Shown one piece after another: positions 7,729 through 16,149 of a DNA stretch of 64,000 nt. The notes below the pieces were generated by a model, which saw nothing but the letters and a program-made list of their open reading frames with translations, searched no databases and was not told where the DNA came from. The position numbers and the translations under genes were made by a program. The first letter of the stretch is position 1. Every line of letters starts with the position of its first letter. This DNA is from Acinetobacter sp. Marseille-Q1618. GTDB lineage: Bacteria; Pseudomonadota; Gammaproteobacteria; Pseudomonadales; Moraxellaceae. The stretch is taken from assembly GCF_902809855.1 (NCBI RefSeq), contig NZ_CADDWJ010000003.1:124001-188000 (forward strand). The letters are read 5' to 3'.

Positions 7729-9360
7729 TTAAGAAACTCTATTGATTTGTTGTGATGATGATTGACCTGAACTCAAACTTTTTGCCTTTTTTAATAAGTC
7801 AATAAATTCCATTTTTAAGCCAAATTCATCAGGTTGTTTTGCAGATTGTGCCAACTGTAAAATATCATTCCAACCCATTGAGCCGTTATATTTCCCTCCT
7901 TTTAGCTGCTGTCCATAACTTGCAACAGCAAGTGCAAACCGTGTATCAGCACTTGTCTGTGGCAATGCTTTAGAGGTCGCTGCTATCGGTTGAGTTAATA
8001 AGATGCTTTTGGAGGTATTTGGTAATTTATAACGTAGATTTAAATGTGCATATTCAGTTTTTTTCGCATCCGTTTTTGCGGTATTGTTTTGATAACGTGA
8101 ATCTGCCAACCATCCTTTTTGTCCGACTGGAATAATTTCATACAATGCTGTTACAGTATGCCCCGCACCAATGTCACCAGCATCAACTTTGTCATTATTA
8201 AAATCTTCTTGCTGTAACATTCGATTTTCATAACCGATTAAACGGTATTCTTTTACAGTTGATGGATTAAACTCGACTTGAATTTTTACATCTTGTGCAA
8301 CCGTGGCAAGTGTTGAACTAAGTTGTTGCTTGAGGACTTTTTTGGCTTCATTTTCATTGTCGATGTAACTGTAATTTCCATCACCTGCATCCGCGAGTTG
8401 TTCCATCAGTTGCTCATCATAATTGCCACGACCAAAGCCCAAAGTGGTAAATGAAATGCCCGTTTTTCGCTTCTCAGCAATCATATTTTTTAACGTATCA
8501 AAATCTGTAATCCCCACATTAAAATCACCATCTGTAGCAATTAAAATACGATTAATCCCATTCTTAATAAACGATTTTTGTGCTTCTTTATATGCCATTT
8601 GAATCGCACTTTCACCTGACGTTGAACCACTCGCTGAAAGCCCATTGATTGCATTTAAAATTTTACTTTTATTCTCACCTGAAGTCGGTTCCAGCACAAC
8701 TTCTTCATGCCCTGAATAAGTAATCAAGGTAACTTTATCTTGTGGACGTAGTTGCTCAGTTAAGATCGTTAAAGTTTTTTTAACCAAAGGCAGTTTTTTC
8801 TCCTCATCCATACTGCCTGACACATCAACCAAGAATACCAAGTTTGCAGGAGGTAACTGTTTTTGATCAATATTTTTTGCTTGAATCCCGATATGAATTA
8901 CTTTGGCATTGGCTTGCCAAGGTGAGTCGACTGTTTCAGTATTGACAGAAAATGGATGACTGCCTGTCGGTTGTGGATAATGATAATTAAAATAATTAAT
9001 CAACTCCTCGACTCGCACAGCATCTACAGGCGGCAAGGTTTTATCTTGTATGAGAAAGCGTCTTACATTGGCATAACTTCCTGTATCCACATCAGCACTG
9101 AATGTTGATACAGGCTCTTTTGCAACACTTTTCACGGTGTTTTGTTCATTTTTCTGATAGTTTTCAGTATTCTCATCCGAGCCATAAGCTGCTGCTTCTG
9201 CGCTTGTATCAGCAGCTACAGTTGCCTGTTCGTAGGCAGCATCCGCTGCTACCGCATCAGTTGACACCATTTCACTGGATGCTTCTTCGGTTTTTTTCGA
9301 GCATCCTGAAAGTAAAACCGCAATCATTGATGCAGTCAAAATTGTATATTTCATTTTCAT
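7729..9360 (-). CDS. VWA-domain lipoprotein, YfbK-like
   Basis: The protein (543 residues from ATG 9360, where GAGG lies 8 nt upstream) begins with a lipoprotein signal, the lipobox being LLSGC near residue 20. A low-complexity Ala/Glu linker follows, then a YfbK-type N-domain (VSTFSADVDTGSYANVRRFL) and a von Willebrand factor A domain with the intact MIDAS motif DVSGSMDE at about residue 180. The C-terminal part (TVTALYEIIPVG, then LNLRYKLP) matches the DUF3520 region of YfbK proteins. It is likely attached to the inner or outer membrane and binds partner proteins through Mg at the MIDAS. The actual partner is unknown. It has no obvious operon partner. Confidence 0.88.
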   Translation of the reverse strand: MKMKYTILTASMIAVLLSGCSKKTEEASSEMVSTDAVAADAAYEQATVAADTSAEAAAYGSDENTENYQKNEQNTVKSVAKEPVSTFSADVDTGSYANVRRFLIQDKTLPPVDAVRVEELINYFNYHYPQPTGSHPFSVNTETVDSPWQANAKVIHIGIQAKNIDQKQLPPANLVFLVDVSGSMDEEKKLPLVKKTLTILTEQLRPQDKVTLITYSGHEEVVLEPTSGENKSKILNAINGLSASGSTSGESAIQMAYKEAQKSFIKNGINRILIATDGDFNVGITDFDTLKNMIAEKRKTGISFTTLGFGRGNYDEQLMEQLADAGDGNYSYIDNENEAKKVLKQQLSSTLATVAQDVKIQVEFNPSTVKEYRLIGYENRMLQQEDFNNDKVDAGDIGAGHTVTALYEIIPVGQKGWLADSRYQNNTAKTDAKKTEYAHLNLRYKLPNTSKSILLTQPIAATSKALPQTSADTRFALAVASYGQQLKGGKYNGSMGWNDILQLAQSAKQPDEFGLKMEFIDLLKKAKSLSSGQSSSQQINRVS

Positions 9361-9571
9361 CACTCAAGCCTCAATTCAAATTTGTAATCGTTGTTTTGAT
9401 TTATATCGATACATTTCAATTGTTATATTATAACAAGGCATTATTTTCGCAATATGCAACTCTGATTTGGTTGACATGATTTTATAGTGTTTTTGTAAAT
9501 ATTATGAAATCTATAAATTTCAATATCTTAATTAAATTTATATACATTTAAATATTATTTCCCTCATAAAA

Positions 9572-9606
9572 TAAAAAACACAATAAGAACTTAGTTCTCA
9601 TTGTGT
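9572..9606 (-). terminator. intrinsic terminator of folP
   Basis: On the minus strand ACACAATGAGAAC pairs with GTTCTTATTGTGT around a 3-nt loop (one mismatch), followed by a T-tract. It lies 37 bp after the folP stop. Confidence 0.8.
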
Positions 9607-9643
9607 GATGATCACTACAATAAATTATGATATTTGAGGAAAA

Positions 9644-10498
9644 TTACTGTGCATTCATTGTTGCTTGCCATACTGAAATTGCATCACGCATCGCTTTTAC
9701 ATCATGCGCACGCACTATGGATGCACCTTGCTGAATACTGATTAGATGGGCAGCGACACTACCAACAGCTCGATTTTGTGCATCTGCGCCACCGAGTGCT
9801 TCACCAATAAATCTTTTACGTGAAAGTGCGGAAAGAATCGGATAGCCCATTGCATTAAGCTTATAAAACTCTTGTAAAAGTTTTAAATTTTGCTGTGCAT
9901 TTTTAGCAAAACCAAAACCTGGATCAATCATAATATTTTCAGCTCGTACACCAGCCTTCAACGCATCTTTAATACGTTGATTAAGCTCTAAAATAACATC
10001 TTCGGTCACATCATTATATTGATCTAAATTATTCATAGTGGTTGGCTCACCACGCATATGCATGATAATCACAGGAATATCCAACTCAGCAGCAGTTTCT
10101 AATGCGCTTGGACGCATTAGGGCACGCACGTCATTCCAAATATGTGCTCCTGCTTGCACCGCAGCTCTAATCACTTCAGGCGTAGAAGTATCAATTGAAA
10201 TAATCACTTTTTCATGGGCTAACAGCTCAACCACTGGTACCACTCGACGGATTTCTTCTTCGATAGATACAGGCGAAGCCCCCGGACGTGTAGATTCTCC
10301 CCCAACATCAATCACAGTTGCACCATCAGCAATCATTTGCTTGGCATAAGCGACGGCCTGTTCAACTTCGTTATGTTTTCCGCCATCGCTAAATGAGTCA
10401 GGTGTTACATTTAAAATTCCCATGACATGCGCTTGTGACAAATCTAGTTGTTGATCACCACATTTTAAAATCCGTTTTGGTAAAGCGACTAATTTCAT
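9644..10498 (-). CDS. folP: dihydropteroate synthase
   Basis: FolP condenses 6-hydroxymethyl-dihydropterin pyrophosphate with p-aminobenzoate to dihydropteroate in folate synthesis, and is the sulfonamide target. Diagnostic segments are MGILNVTPDSFSDGG, the pterin-binding IDVGGESTRPGA, ISIDTSTPEVI, IIMHMRGEPTTM, the MIDPGFGFAKN strand, LSRKRFIG and the C-terminal IVRAHDVK. I choose ATG 10498 (MKLVALPKR, 284 residues) because GAGGA lies upstream and the N-terminus then matches the family; the frame is open to 10519, adding 7 residues. It is downstream of ftsH on the same strand, a neighbour relation conserved in gammaproteobacteria, but a terminator separates the two. Confidence 0.96.
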   Translation of the reverse strand: MKLVALPKRILKCGDQQLDLSQAHVMGILNVTPDSFSDGGKHNEVEQAVAYAKQMIADGATVIDVGGESTRPGASPVSIEEEIRRVVPVVELLAHEKVIISIDTSTPEVIRAAVQAGAHIWNDVRALMRPSALETAAELDIPVIIMHMRGEPTTMNNLDQYNDVTEDVILELNQRIKDALKAGVRAENIMIDPGFGFAKNAQQNLKLLQEFYKLNAMGYPILSALSRKRFIGEALGGADAQNRAVGSVAAHLISIQQGASIVRAHDVKAMRDAISVWQATMNAQ

Positions 10499-10587
10499 AT
10501 CAACACATGTCCTCATCATAACAAAGCTTATCTTAACTTTTTAATGCTGACCTGTGGTGTGCTTTCAACTTAAAATATTTTCAAGGC

Positions 10588-10613
10588 ATAAAAAAACCAC
10601 CCGAAGGTGGTTT
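10588..10613 (-). terminator. intrinsic terminator of ftsH
   Basis: On the minus strand AAACCACC/GGTGGTTT with a UUCG tetraloop, followed by a T-tract, 19 bp after the ftsH stop. Confidence 0.85.
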
Positions 10614-10631
10614 GATTTCTATCATTTAAAC

Positions 10632-12530
10632 TTAAAGTTTTGGTAATGATGGTAATGGCGGTGGTGTTTCAGGACTATCACTTGGCGTTACATCAACAAC
10701 TGGATTTTCCGCAACATAAACTTTTGGTGGTTGTGGCTCACGACCTTCCATGATGTCACGGATTTGGTCACGATCAATGGTTTCCCACTCAAGTAATGCT
10801 TTCACCATTGCATGTGCGATATCTTGATTATTTTCAAGAATGTCACGTGCAACTTTGTATTGCTCATCTAAGATACGACGAACTTCTTGGTCAACCATTT
10901 GTTGCGTTGCTTCAGAAATGGTACGACTACCAACATTGCCAAAGAAGCCATTTTGGTTTTCGTCTTCGTAAACCATTACACCCATTTTGTCTGACATACC
11001 GTACTTGGTGACCATTGCACGTGCCATTTTGGTTGCACGTTCAAAGTCGTTTGAAGCACCTGTTGACATTTGGTTAATGAAAACTTCTTCCGCGATACGA
11101 CCACCAAACAAGATAGAAAGTTCATTTAACATTTTATCTTTATAATGGCTGGTTTGGTCATGTTCAGGAAGTTGCCAAGTCACACCCAGCGCCCAACCAC
11201 GTGGCATGATCGTGACTTTATGGACTGGATCTGTACCTGGTAAGATCTCCGCCACAATCGCATGACCTGCTTCATGATATGCCGTCGCACGACGTTCTTC
11301 TTCACGGATGACCATTGACTTACGTTCAGGGCCCATATAGATCTTGTCTTTTGCATCTTCAAAATCATGCATATCGACAGTGTTCTTATTACGACGAGCA
11401 GCAAATAACGCAGCTTCATTGACAAGGTTAGCCAATTGCGCACCCGAGAAGCCTGGTGTACCACGTGCAAGCACCTTAACGTCTACACCTGTTACCGAAG
11501 GCAGTTTCTTCAAGTGAACATTCAGAATTTGCTCACGACCTTTGATGTCTGGCAAACCGACCATCACTTGGCGGTCAAAACGTCCCGGACGAAGCAAGGC
11601 TTTATCGAGTACATCTGCACGGTTAGTTGCAGCAATCACGATAATCCCCTCATTGCCTTCAAAACCATCCATTTCTACTAGCATTTGGTTTAAGGTTTGC
11701 TCACGCTCATCGTGACCACCTCCTGTACCAGAACCACGATGACGACCTACCGCATCGATCTCATCAATAAAGATGATACAAGGCGCATGGCGTTTTGCTT
11801 GTTCGAACATATCACGTACACGAGATGCACCGACACCCACAAACATTTCAACAAAGTCAGAACCAGAAATACTAAAGAATGGTACTTTCGCTTCACCCGC
11901 AATCGCTTTTGCAAGTAAAGTTTTACCTGTACCCGGAGGGCCTACCATCAATACGCCTTTTGGAATTGTTGCACCAAGACGTTTGAACTTCGCAGGGTCT
12001 TTTAAGAAATCTACAATTTCAACAACTTCTTGTTTTGCCTCGTCACAACCCGCAACATCGGTAAATGTGACTTTAATTTGGTCTTCAGAAAGCATTTTCG
12101 CTTTTGATTTACCAAAACTCATTGGACCGTTTTTACCGCCTGCACCACCACCCATGTTGCGCATAAAGAACATGAATAACAAAATGATTAAAAGTACAGG
12201 GAAGCTTGCGATAAGAAGTTGCATCAACAAACCTTGACGTTGAGGTGCAGTACCTTCAACAACAACGTTATTTTTGATAAGAGTAGGCATTAATTCAGGA
12301 TCTTGAACCGCTGGGCGGATACTTTCAAAATCTGAACCATTGGTTTTTTCGCCACTTATTCTTTCACCATCAATCGTGACTTGTTTAATCTGACCTGCAT
12401 TCACCGCCGCAACAAACTCAGAGTAGTTCATCGCAGCAGGCTTATTGCGGTCGCTGATGTTACTGAAAATCAAGATCAGCACACCGAGTATCACAAGCCA
12501 CAAAACGGCGTTTTTGAAGAGATCGCTCAA
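10632..12530 (-). CDS. ftsH: ATP-dependent zinc metalloprotease FtsH
   Basis: FtsH is the inner-membrane AAA protease that degrades misfolded membrane proteins and short-lived regulators. The protein has 632 residues. TM1 is about residues 7-24, a periplasmic loop follows, and TM2 is about 103-123. Walker A GPPGTGKT is at 197-204, Walker B FIDEID at 254-259, the second region of homology ends in LLRPGRFDR, and the zinc site HEAGH is at 419-423. All catalytic elements are intact. The start is TTG 12530 with GGGA about 9 nt upstream; no in-frame ATG fits TM1. The tail is Pro-rich. It lies between rlmE and folP as in other gammaproteobacteria. Confidence 0.97.
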   Translation of the reverse strand: MSDLFKNAVLWLVILGVLILIFSNISDRNKPAAMNYSEFVAAVNAGQIKQVTIDGERISGEKTNGSDFESIRPAVQDPELMPTLIKNNVVVEGTAPQRQGLLMQLLIASFPVLLIILLFMFFMRNMGGGAGGKNGPMSFGKSKAKMLSEDQIKVTFTDVAGCDEAKQEVVEIVDFLKDPAKFKRLGATIPKGVLMVGPPGTGKTLLAKAIAGEAKVPFFSISGSDFVEMFVGVGASRVRDMFEQAKRHAPCIIFIDEIDAVGRHRGSGTGGGHDEREQTLNQMLVEMDGFEGNEGIIVIAATNRADVLDKALLRPGRFDRQVMVGLPDIKGREQILNVHLKKLPSVTGVDVKVLARGTPGFSGAQLANLVNEAALFAARRNKNTVDMHDFEDAKDKIYMGPERKSMVIREEERRATAYHEAGHAIVAEILPGTDPVHKVTIMPRGWALGVTWQLPEHDQTSHYKDKMLNELSILFGGRIAEEVFINQMSTGASNDFERATKMARAMVTKYGMSDKMGVMVYEDENQNGFFGNVGSRTISEATQQMVDQEVRRILDEQYKVARDILENNQDIAHAMVKALLEWETIDRDQIRDIMEGREPQPPKVYVAENPVVDVTPSDSPETPPPLPSLPKL

Positions 12531-12827
12531 AGCTTTATTCCCATATCAATCTAATTTTGATCATGCCCTATTAGAGGGTGATCCTAACAAAAAAGCGAGT
12601 AATGAATTTCGCAATAAATTTTAAAAACGTACAAAATGCACAATTTTTAACAACTTGGCAAGAGGTCTTCGTGACAATTCATACATGAATTACATTTTTT
12701 CATTTAAATTTTTCAAAGAAAGTTATTTAACTGCATAATGTTAACGCATTATGGTCTAGACAAACTTTCGATAAAATAATTTTAAACATAACACATGCAT
12801 CTAAGAACTCTAAAAGAACTCAAACAC

Positions 12828-13496
12828 TCACTCATCTACAACAACTTGCTGCGAAACCTTTTTACGACCTTGTCCAATTAAAAAAACTTCTTTTGAACGT
12901 GCCCGTGACGCTGCAGGCTTTGCAGTTTTCAAGACATCAAAACTATTGACAACTTGTTTGCGAAATTCATCGAAACCATCACCTTGGAAAACCTTTACTA
13001 CAAACTGCCCTTTTGGTCCTAAAACACGATTGGCAAAATCTAACGCAAGTTCACACAAATAAATCTGGCGAGGTTGATCTACAGCCTTATTACCTGATGT
13101 ATTGGGGGCCATATCCGAAATTACAACGTCTACAGTACGTCCATTTAAAATATTTAACAATTTTTCAAAAACTTCTTCTTCTCGAAAATCACCTTGTAAA
13201 AAGGTCACATCAGGTAAGGCATCCATTTCAAGAATATCCGAAGCAATGACCAAACCTTTATCACCGACCAACTTTCCTGCGATCTGTGACCAACTGCCTG
13301 GTGCTGCACCTAAGTCAACAACAGTCATGCCGGGTTTAATCATTTTATATTTTTCTTGAATTTCAAGAAGTTTATACGCAGCTCGAGCACGATAGCCTTC
13401 CTTTTGTGCTTTTTTCACAAATGGATCGTCTAAATGCTCTCTCATCCACGCACGACTACTTTTAGATAACTTTTGGTTGGTAATGCGTGTAGCCAT
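12828..13496 (-). CDS. rlmE: 23S rRNA (uridine-2552 2'-O) methyltransferase
   Basis: RlmE (FtsJ/RrmJ) methylates the ribose of U2552 in the A-loop during late 50S assembly. The 222-residue protein shows the family N-terminus ([31 protein letters not shown] with the first catalytic Lys), the SAM motif [12 protein letters not shown], the [12 protein letters not shown] motif with the catalytic Asp and the [15 protein letters not shown] strand with the second Lys. The C-terminus is slightly longer than in E. coli. It is divergent from yhbY and lies about 300 bp upstream of ftsH in the same orientation. Confidence 0.96.
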   Translation of the reverse strand: MATRITNQKLSKSSRAWMREHLDDPFVKKAQKEGYRARAAYKLLEIQEKYKMIKPGMTVVDLGAAPGSWSQIAGKLVGDKGLVIASDILEMDALPDVTFLQGDFREEEVFEKLLNILNGRTVDVVISDMAPNTSGNKAVDQPRQIYLCELALDFANRVLGPKGQFVVKVFQGDGFDEFRKQVVNSFDVLKTAKPAASRARSKEVFLIGQGRKKVSQQVVVDE

Positions 13497-13655
13497 AACT
13501 CTCTAAATAAAATTGACATTTAACTTGTAATTGTACGTGAAAAACTGAGTTTTTGCAGTATACAACTGTATCTAAATGCGTTATTCACACCATGTTTTTT
13601 CAAATAAGCCTGATCGTTTTTTTGTTGAGAATATGCAGCGTTTAAATCCGAGTTT

Positions 13656-13664
13656 TGTTATACT
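13656..13664 (+). promoter_or_regulatory. extended -10 promoter candidate for yhbY
   Basis: TGTTATACT carries the TGn extension and a near-consensus -10 (TATACT, 13659-13664). It lies 28 bp before the yhbY start codon. No convincing -35 box is seen. Confidence 0.45.
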
Positions 13665-13692
13665 AAGCCGTTTTTAAAATTAGGTTATTTTT

Positions 13693-14016
13693 ATGGCGGC
13701 TTTATCTATCCAAGAACGTAAGCGTTTACGTCAAATCGGACATGCTTTAAACCCAGTGGTCATGATTGGTGATAAAGGTTTATCTGAAAATGTCATCGAA
13801 GAAACCAACCGTGCTTTAAACGACCATGAGTTGATCAAAATTAAAGTTGCTGGCGAAGATCGTGAAGCACGTGCTGCTGCAATTGCTGAGATTGCAGATG
13901 CTACCGGTGCTGAAGTTGTGCAAACTATTGGTAAAATTGCATTGTTTTATAAAAAAGCTGCGAAACAAAATCCGAAGTTGTCTAATCTTGTTCGTCACGC
14001 ACATTTGTCGAACTAA
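13693..14016 (+). CDS. yhbY: YhbY family ribosome-assembly RNA-binding protein
   Basis: YhbY has a CRS1-YhbY (CRM) fold and associates with pre-50S particles. The 107-residue sequence shows LSIQERKRLRQIGHALNPVV, then the IGDKGLSENVIEET segment with the GxxG-like loop, and HELIKIKVAGEDREAR; these are family hallmarks and the length is usual. It stands back to back with rlmE, another 50S-maturation gene, over a 196-bp spacer. The ORF 17 bp downstream may be cotranscribed. Confidence 0.93.
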   Translation: MAALSIQERKRLRQIGHALNPVVMIGDKGLSENVIEETNRALNDHELIKIKVAGEDREARAAAIAEIADATGAEVVQTIGKIALFYKKAAKQNPKLSNLVRHAHLSN

Positions 14017-14033
14017 TTACAGACTTAAATTTT

Positions 14034-14573
14034 ATGGCAAGTTATGAACTCAATGCTTTCGATCGCCGCTTTCAAAGCATTTCATTGGTGGGTGCAATCG
14101 AACAGATTAGCCCATTTACTTTAAATGTCGGCTATTGGCTACGTGATCCTAACCAATTGATTCAATATCCTGAGCTAGTTGCCTCGCATCCACGCATTGA
14201 CTTTTTATGGGAAAAAACGTGCTTTGAAGTTTTTATCGGAGTCAAAGGCGAAGATTTCTATCGGGAAATCAATCTCTCCCCTTCTCAAGCATGGCAAGCC
14301 TATGCATTTGAAGAATATCGCTATCCTGAGATACTGCCACCTATTGCAGCCTATGATATTGAACTCAATCAACTCAAACGTACCCATTATGGTTTAAATG
14401 TAAGTCTTGATCTGACTGAGTTTATGCTCAAACATAAATTAAAATGGGATCAATTGTTTATTGGTTTAAGTGCTGTTTTAGAGACTACGCAGGGCGAACA
14501 TTTTTTTGCTATGCAACACAGCAGCCCAGAGGCTGACTTTCATAATAAACGTGATTGGCTACATACTTTTTAG
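14034..14573 (+). CDS. DOMON-like domain protein
   Basis: A 179-residue protein resembling the DOMON-like hypothetical proteins found in Acinetobacter and relatives. It appears as a single beta-rich domain with the signature LWEKTCFEVFIGVKGEDFYREIN, then LSPSQAWQAYAFEEYR and a C-terminal GLSAVLETTQGEHFFAMQH. DOMON folds bind haem or sugars in other proteins, but no ligand can be claimed here. No signal peptide is present. The 17-bp gap after yhbY suggests one transcript; a strong terminator follows. Confidence 0.75.
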   Translation: MASYELNAFDRRFQSISLVGAIEQISPFTLNVGYWLRDPNQLIQYPELVASHPRIDFLWEKTCFEVFIGVKGEDFYREINLSPSQAWQAYAFEEYRYPEILPPIAAYDIELNQLKRTHYGLNVSLDLTEFMLKHKLKWDQLFIGLSAVLETTQGEHFFAMQHSSPEADFHNKRDWLHTF

Positions 14574-14604
14574 TGAAGCATTTTATCGTATTTTAAAGTG
14601 AATC

Positions 14605-14631
14605 AGTGAGGTTAATATCCTCACTTTTTTT
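14605..14631 (+). terminator. intrinsic terminator of the yhbY/DOMON-like transcript
   Basis: AGTGAGG/CCTCACT with a 7-nt loop and a run of T residues, starting 31 bp after the stop at 14573. Confidence 0.88.
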
Positions 14632-14843
14632 ATTTTACCTTGCTTAGTTTTCTATCTGTGAGCATTTTAAATCTGACTTAAATCAACTTATAAACATTCT
14701 ACTGTCTTTATCTCTTTGTTAAATTTTAAGTTTTGATTATTGAACTGAATTTTTATTTACATCAAAAATAACTAAAGCACGCTAAAAACAGATTACTCAC
14801 TAAAATGCAAGATTTTTATCTACAAGAATCACAGTATTCTACG

Positions 14844-14872
14844 TGGACTTTTCAGCATATTGTGCGTATAAT
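14844..14872 (+). promoter_or_regulatory. sigma70 promoter of carAB
   Basis: TGGACT (14844-14849), 17 bp, perfect TATAAT (14867-14872). Transcription should start near 14879, just before the leader hairpins. This is the best promoter-like sequence between the upstream terminator and carA. Confidence 0.7.
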
Positions 14873-14887
14873 GCAGTGTTAAGTTAC

Positions 14888-14954
14888 AAGCGAGCAGACA
14901 TGAGGAGGGTAGGATTTAATTAGCCTTCCTTTTTTTTCGTCTACTCGCTTTTTT
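14888..14954 (+). promoter_or_regulatory. putative transcription attenuator in the carA leader
   Basis: An outer hairpin pairs AAGCGAGCAGAC (14888-14899) with GTCTACTCGCTT (14939-14950), one mismatch, followed by TTTT. Inside it AGGAGGG (14903-14909) pairs with CCTTCCT (14924-14930), directly followed by seven T residues. Both look like Rho-independent terminators placed only about 10-50 nt after the predicted start and before carA, as expected for attenuation. The mini-ORF at 14900-14923 spans the inner stem. Confidence 0.65.
14900..14923 (+). CDS. possible carA leader peptide MRRVGFN
   Basis: ATG followed by two AGG arginine codons, then Val-Gly-Phe-Asn and TAG. It lies wholly inside the carA leader hairpin; a weak GCGAG sequence sits 5 nt upstream. 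Consecutive rare Arg codons would suit arginine sensing by ribosome stalling, since carbamoyl phosphate feeds arginine synthesis. The reading frame is short enough to be chance, and AGGAGG could instead act as a Shine-Dalgarno-like element. Confidence 0.35.
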   Translation: MRRVGFN

Positions 14955-14993
14955 ACAGCCCTATTTTTGTGGTTTTAGATCAGGAGCTTTGGT

Positions 14994-16136
14994 TTGAGCA
15001 TCCCCGCCATTTTAGCCCTCGCTGACGGTACTATTTTCAAAGGTACATCGATCGGCGCTACGGGAAGTACGACAGGTGAAGTCGTTTTTAATACTGCCAT
15101 GACTGGCTATCAAGAAATTTTGACTGACCCAAGTTATGCACAACAACTTGTAACTTTAACTTACCCACATATTGGTAATACGGGTTGCAATAATGAAGAT
15201 GCAGAGTCAGGTCGCATTCATAAAGTTTGGGCAAATGGTCTGATCATTCGAGACCTGCCTTTATTACATAGCAACTTCCGTGCTGAACAATCTCTTGGTG
15301 ATTATTTAAAACAGCATAATGTTGTTGCCATTGCAGATATTGATACACGTAAACTTACACGTATTTTGCGATCTAAAGGCGCACAAAATGGTTGCATCTT
15401 AGCAGGTGAAAACATTACTGAAGAAGAAGCTTTAGAAAAAGCTCGAGCTTTTGGTGGTTTAAATGGTTTAGATCTTGCCAAAGAATGTTGCGACCCTGAA
15501 GGTTTTGAATGGACTGAAGGCTCATGGGCATTAGGTAAAGGTTTCTCCCAACCTGAAGCAAAATTCCATGTAGTTGCATACGATTATGGTGTCAAAACCA
15601 ACATCTTACGTATGCTTGCAGATCGTGGTTGTAAACTCACTGTTGTTCCTGCGCAAACGTCTGCTGAAAAAGTATTGGCGCTCAATCCAGATGGCGTGTT
15701 CTTGTCAAATGGTCCTGGTGATCCAGCTGCTTGTGGTTATGCAATCGAAGCTGTAAAAACCATCGTTGAAGATGCACGTAATGTGCCTGTATTTGGAATC
15801 TGTTTAGGTCACCAAATCCTTGCGCTTGCATCTGGTGCTAAAACGGTAAAAATGCCGCATGGACACCACGGTGCTAACCATCCTGTACAAAGTCTTGAAG
15901 ATGGTACCGTGATGATTACTTCTCAAAACCATGGCTTCGCTGTAGATGCAGACACTTTACCTGCAAACCTAAAAGCTACGCATAAATCACTGTTCGACCA
16001 AACCTTACAAGGGATTCATCGTACAGATAAACCAGCGTTTAGCTTCCAAGGTCACCCTGAAGCAAGTCCTGGCCCACATGACTGCGCACCGTTGTTCGAT
16101 CATTTTATCGAACTTATCGAAGCAGCTAAGAAGTAA
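14994..16136 (+). CDS. carA: carbamoyl phosphate synthase small subunit
   Basis: CarA hydrolyses glutamine and passes ammonia to CarB for carbamoyl phosphate synthesis. The 380-residue protein has the N-terminal CPSase domain ([21 protein letters not shown]) and a class I glutamine amidotransferase domain with nucleophile Cys270 in GICLGHQ and His354/Glu356 in QGHPEASPG. The start is TTG 14994, with AGGAG 7 nt upstream; the weak codon may limit expression. Regulation probably involves the attenuator-like leader upstream. carB follows after 13 bp, forming an operon. Confidence 0.97.
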   Translation: MSIPAILALADGTIFKGTSIGATGSTTGEVVFNTAMTGYQEILTDPSYAQQLVTLTYPHIGNTGCNNEDAESGRIHKVWANGLIIRDLPLLHSNFRAEQSLGDYLKQHNVVAIADIDTRKLTRILRSKGAQNGCILAGENITEEEALEKARAFGGLNGLDLAKECCDPEGFEWTEGSWALGKGFSQPEAKFHVVAYDYGVKTNILRMLADRGCKLTVVPAQTSAEKVLALNPDGVFLSNGPGDPAACGYAIEAVKTIVEDARNVPVFGICLGHQILALASGAKTVKMPHGHHGANHPVQSLEDGTVMITSQNHGFAVDADTLPANLKATHKSLFDQTLQGIHRTDKPAFSFQGHPEASPGPHDCAPLFDHFIELIEAAKK

Positions 16137-16149
16137 TTAAGGAGCGATC

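Noticed and set aside
11773-12237. 154-codon plus-strand ORF
   Set aside because: Antisense to the ftsH AAA region.
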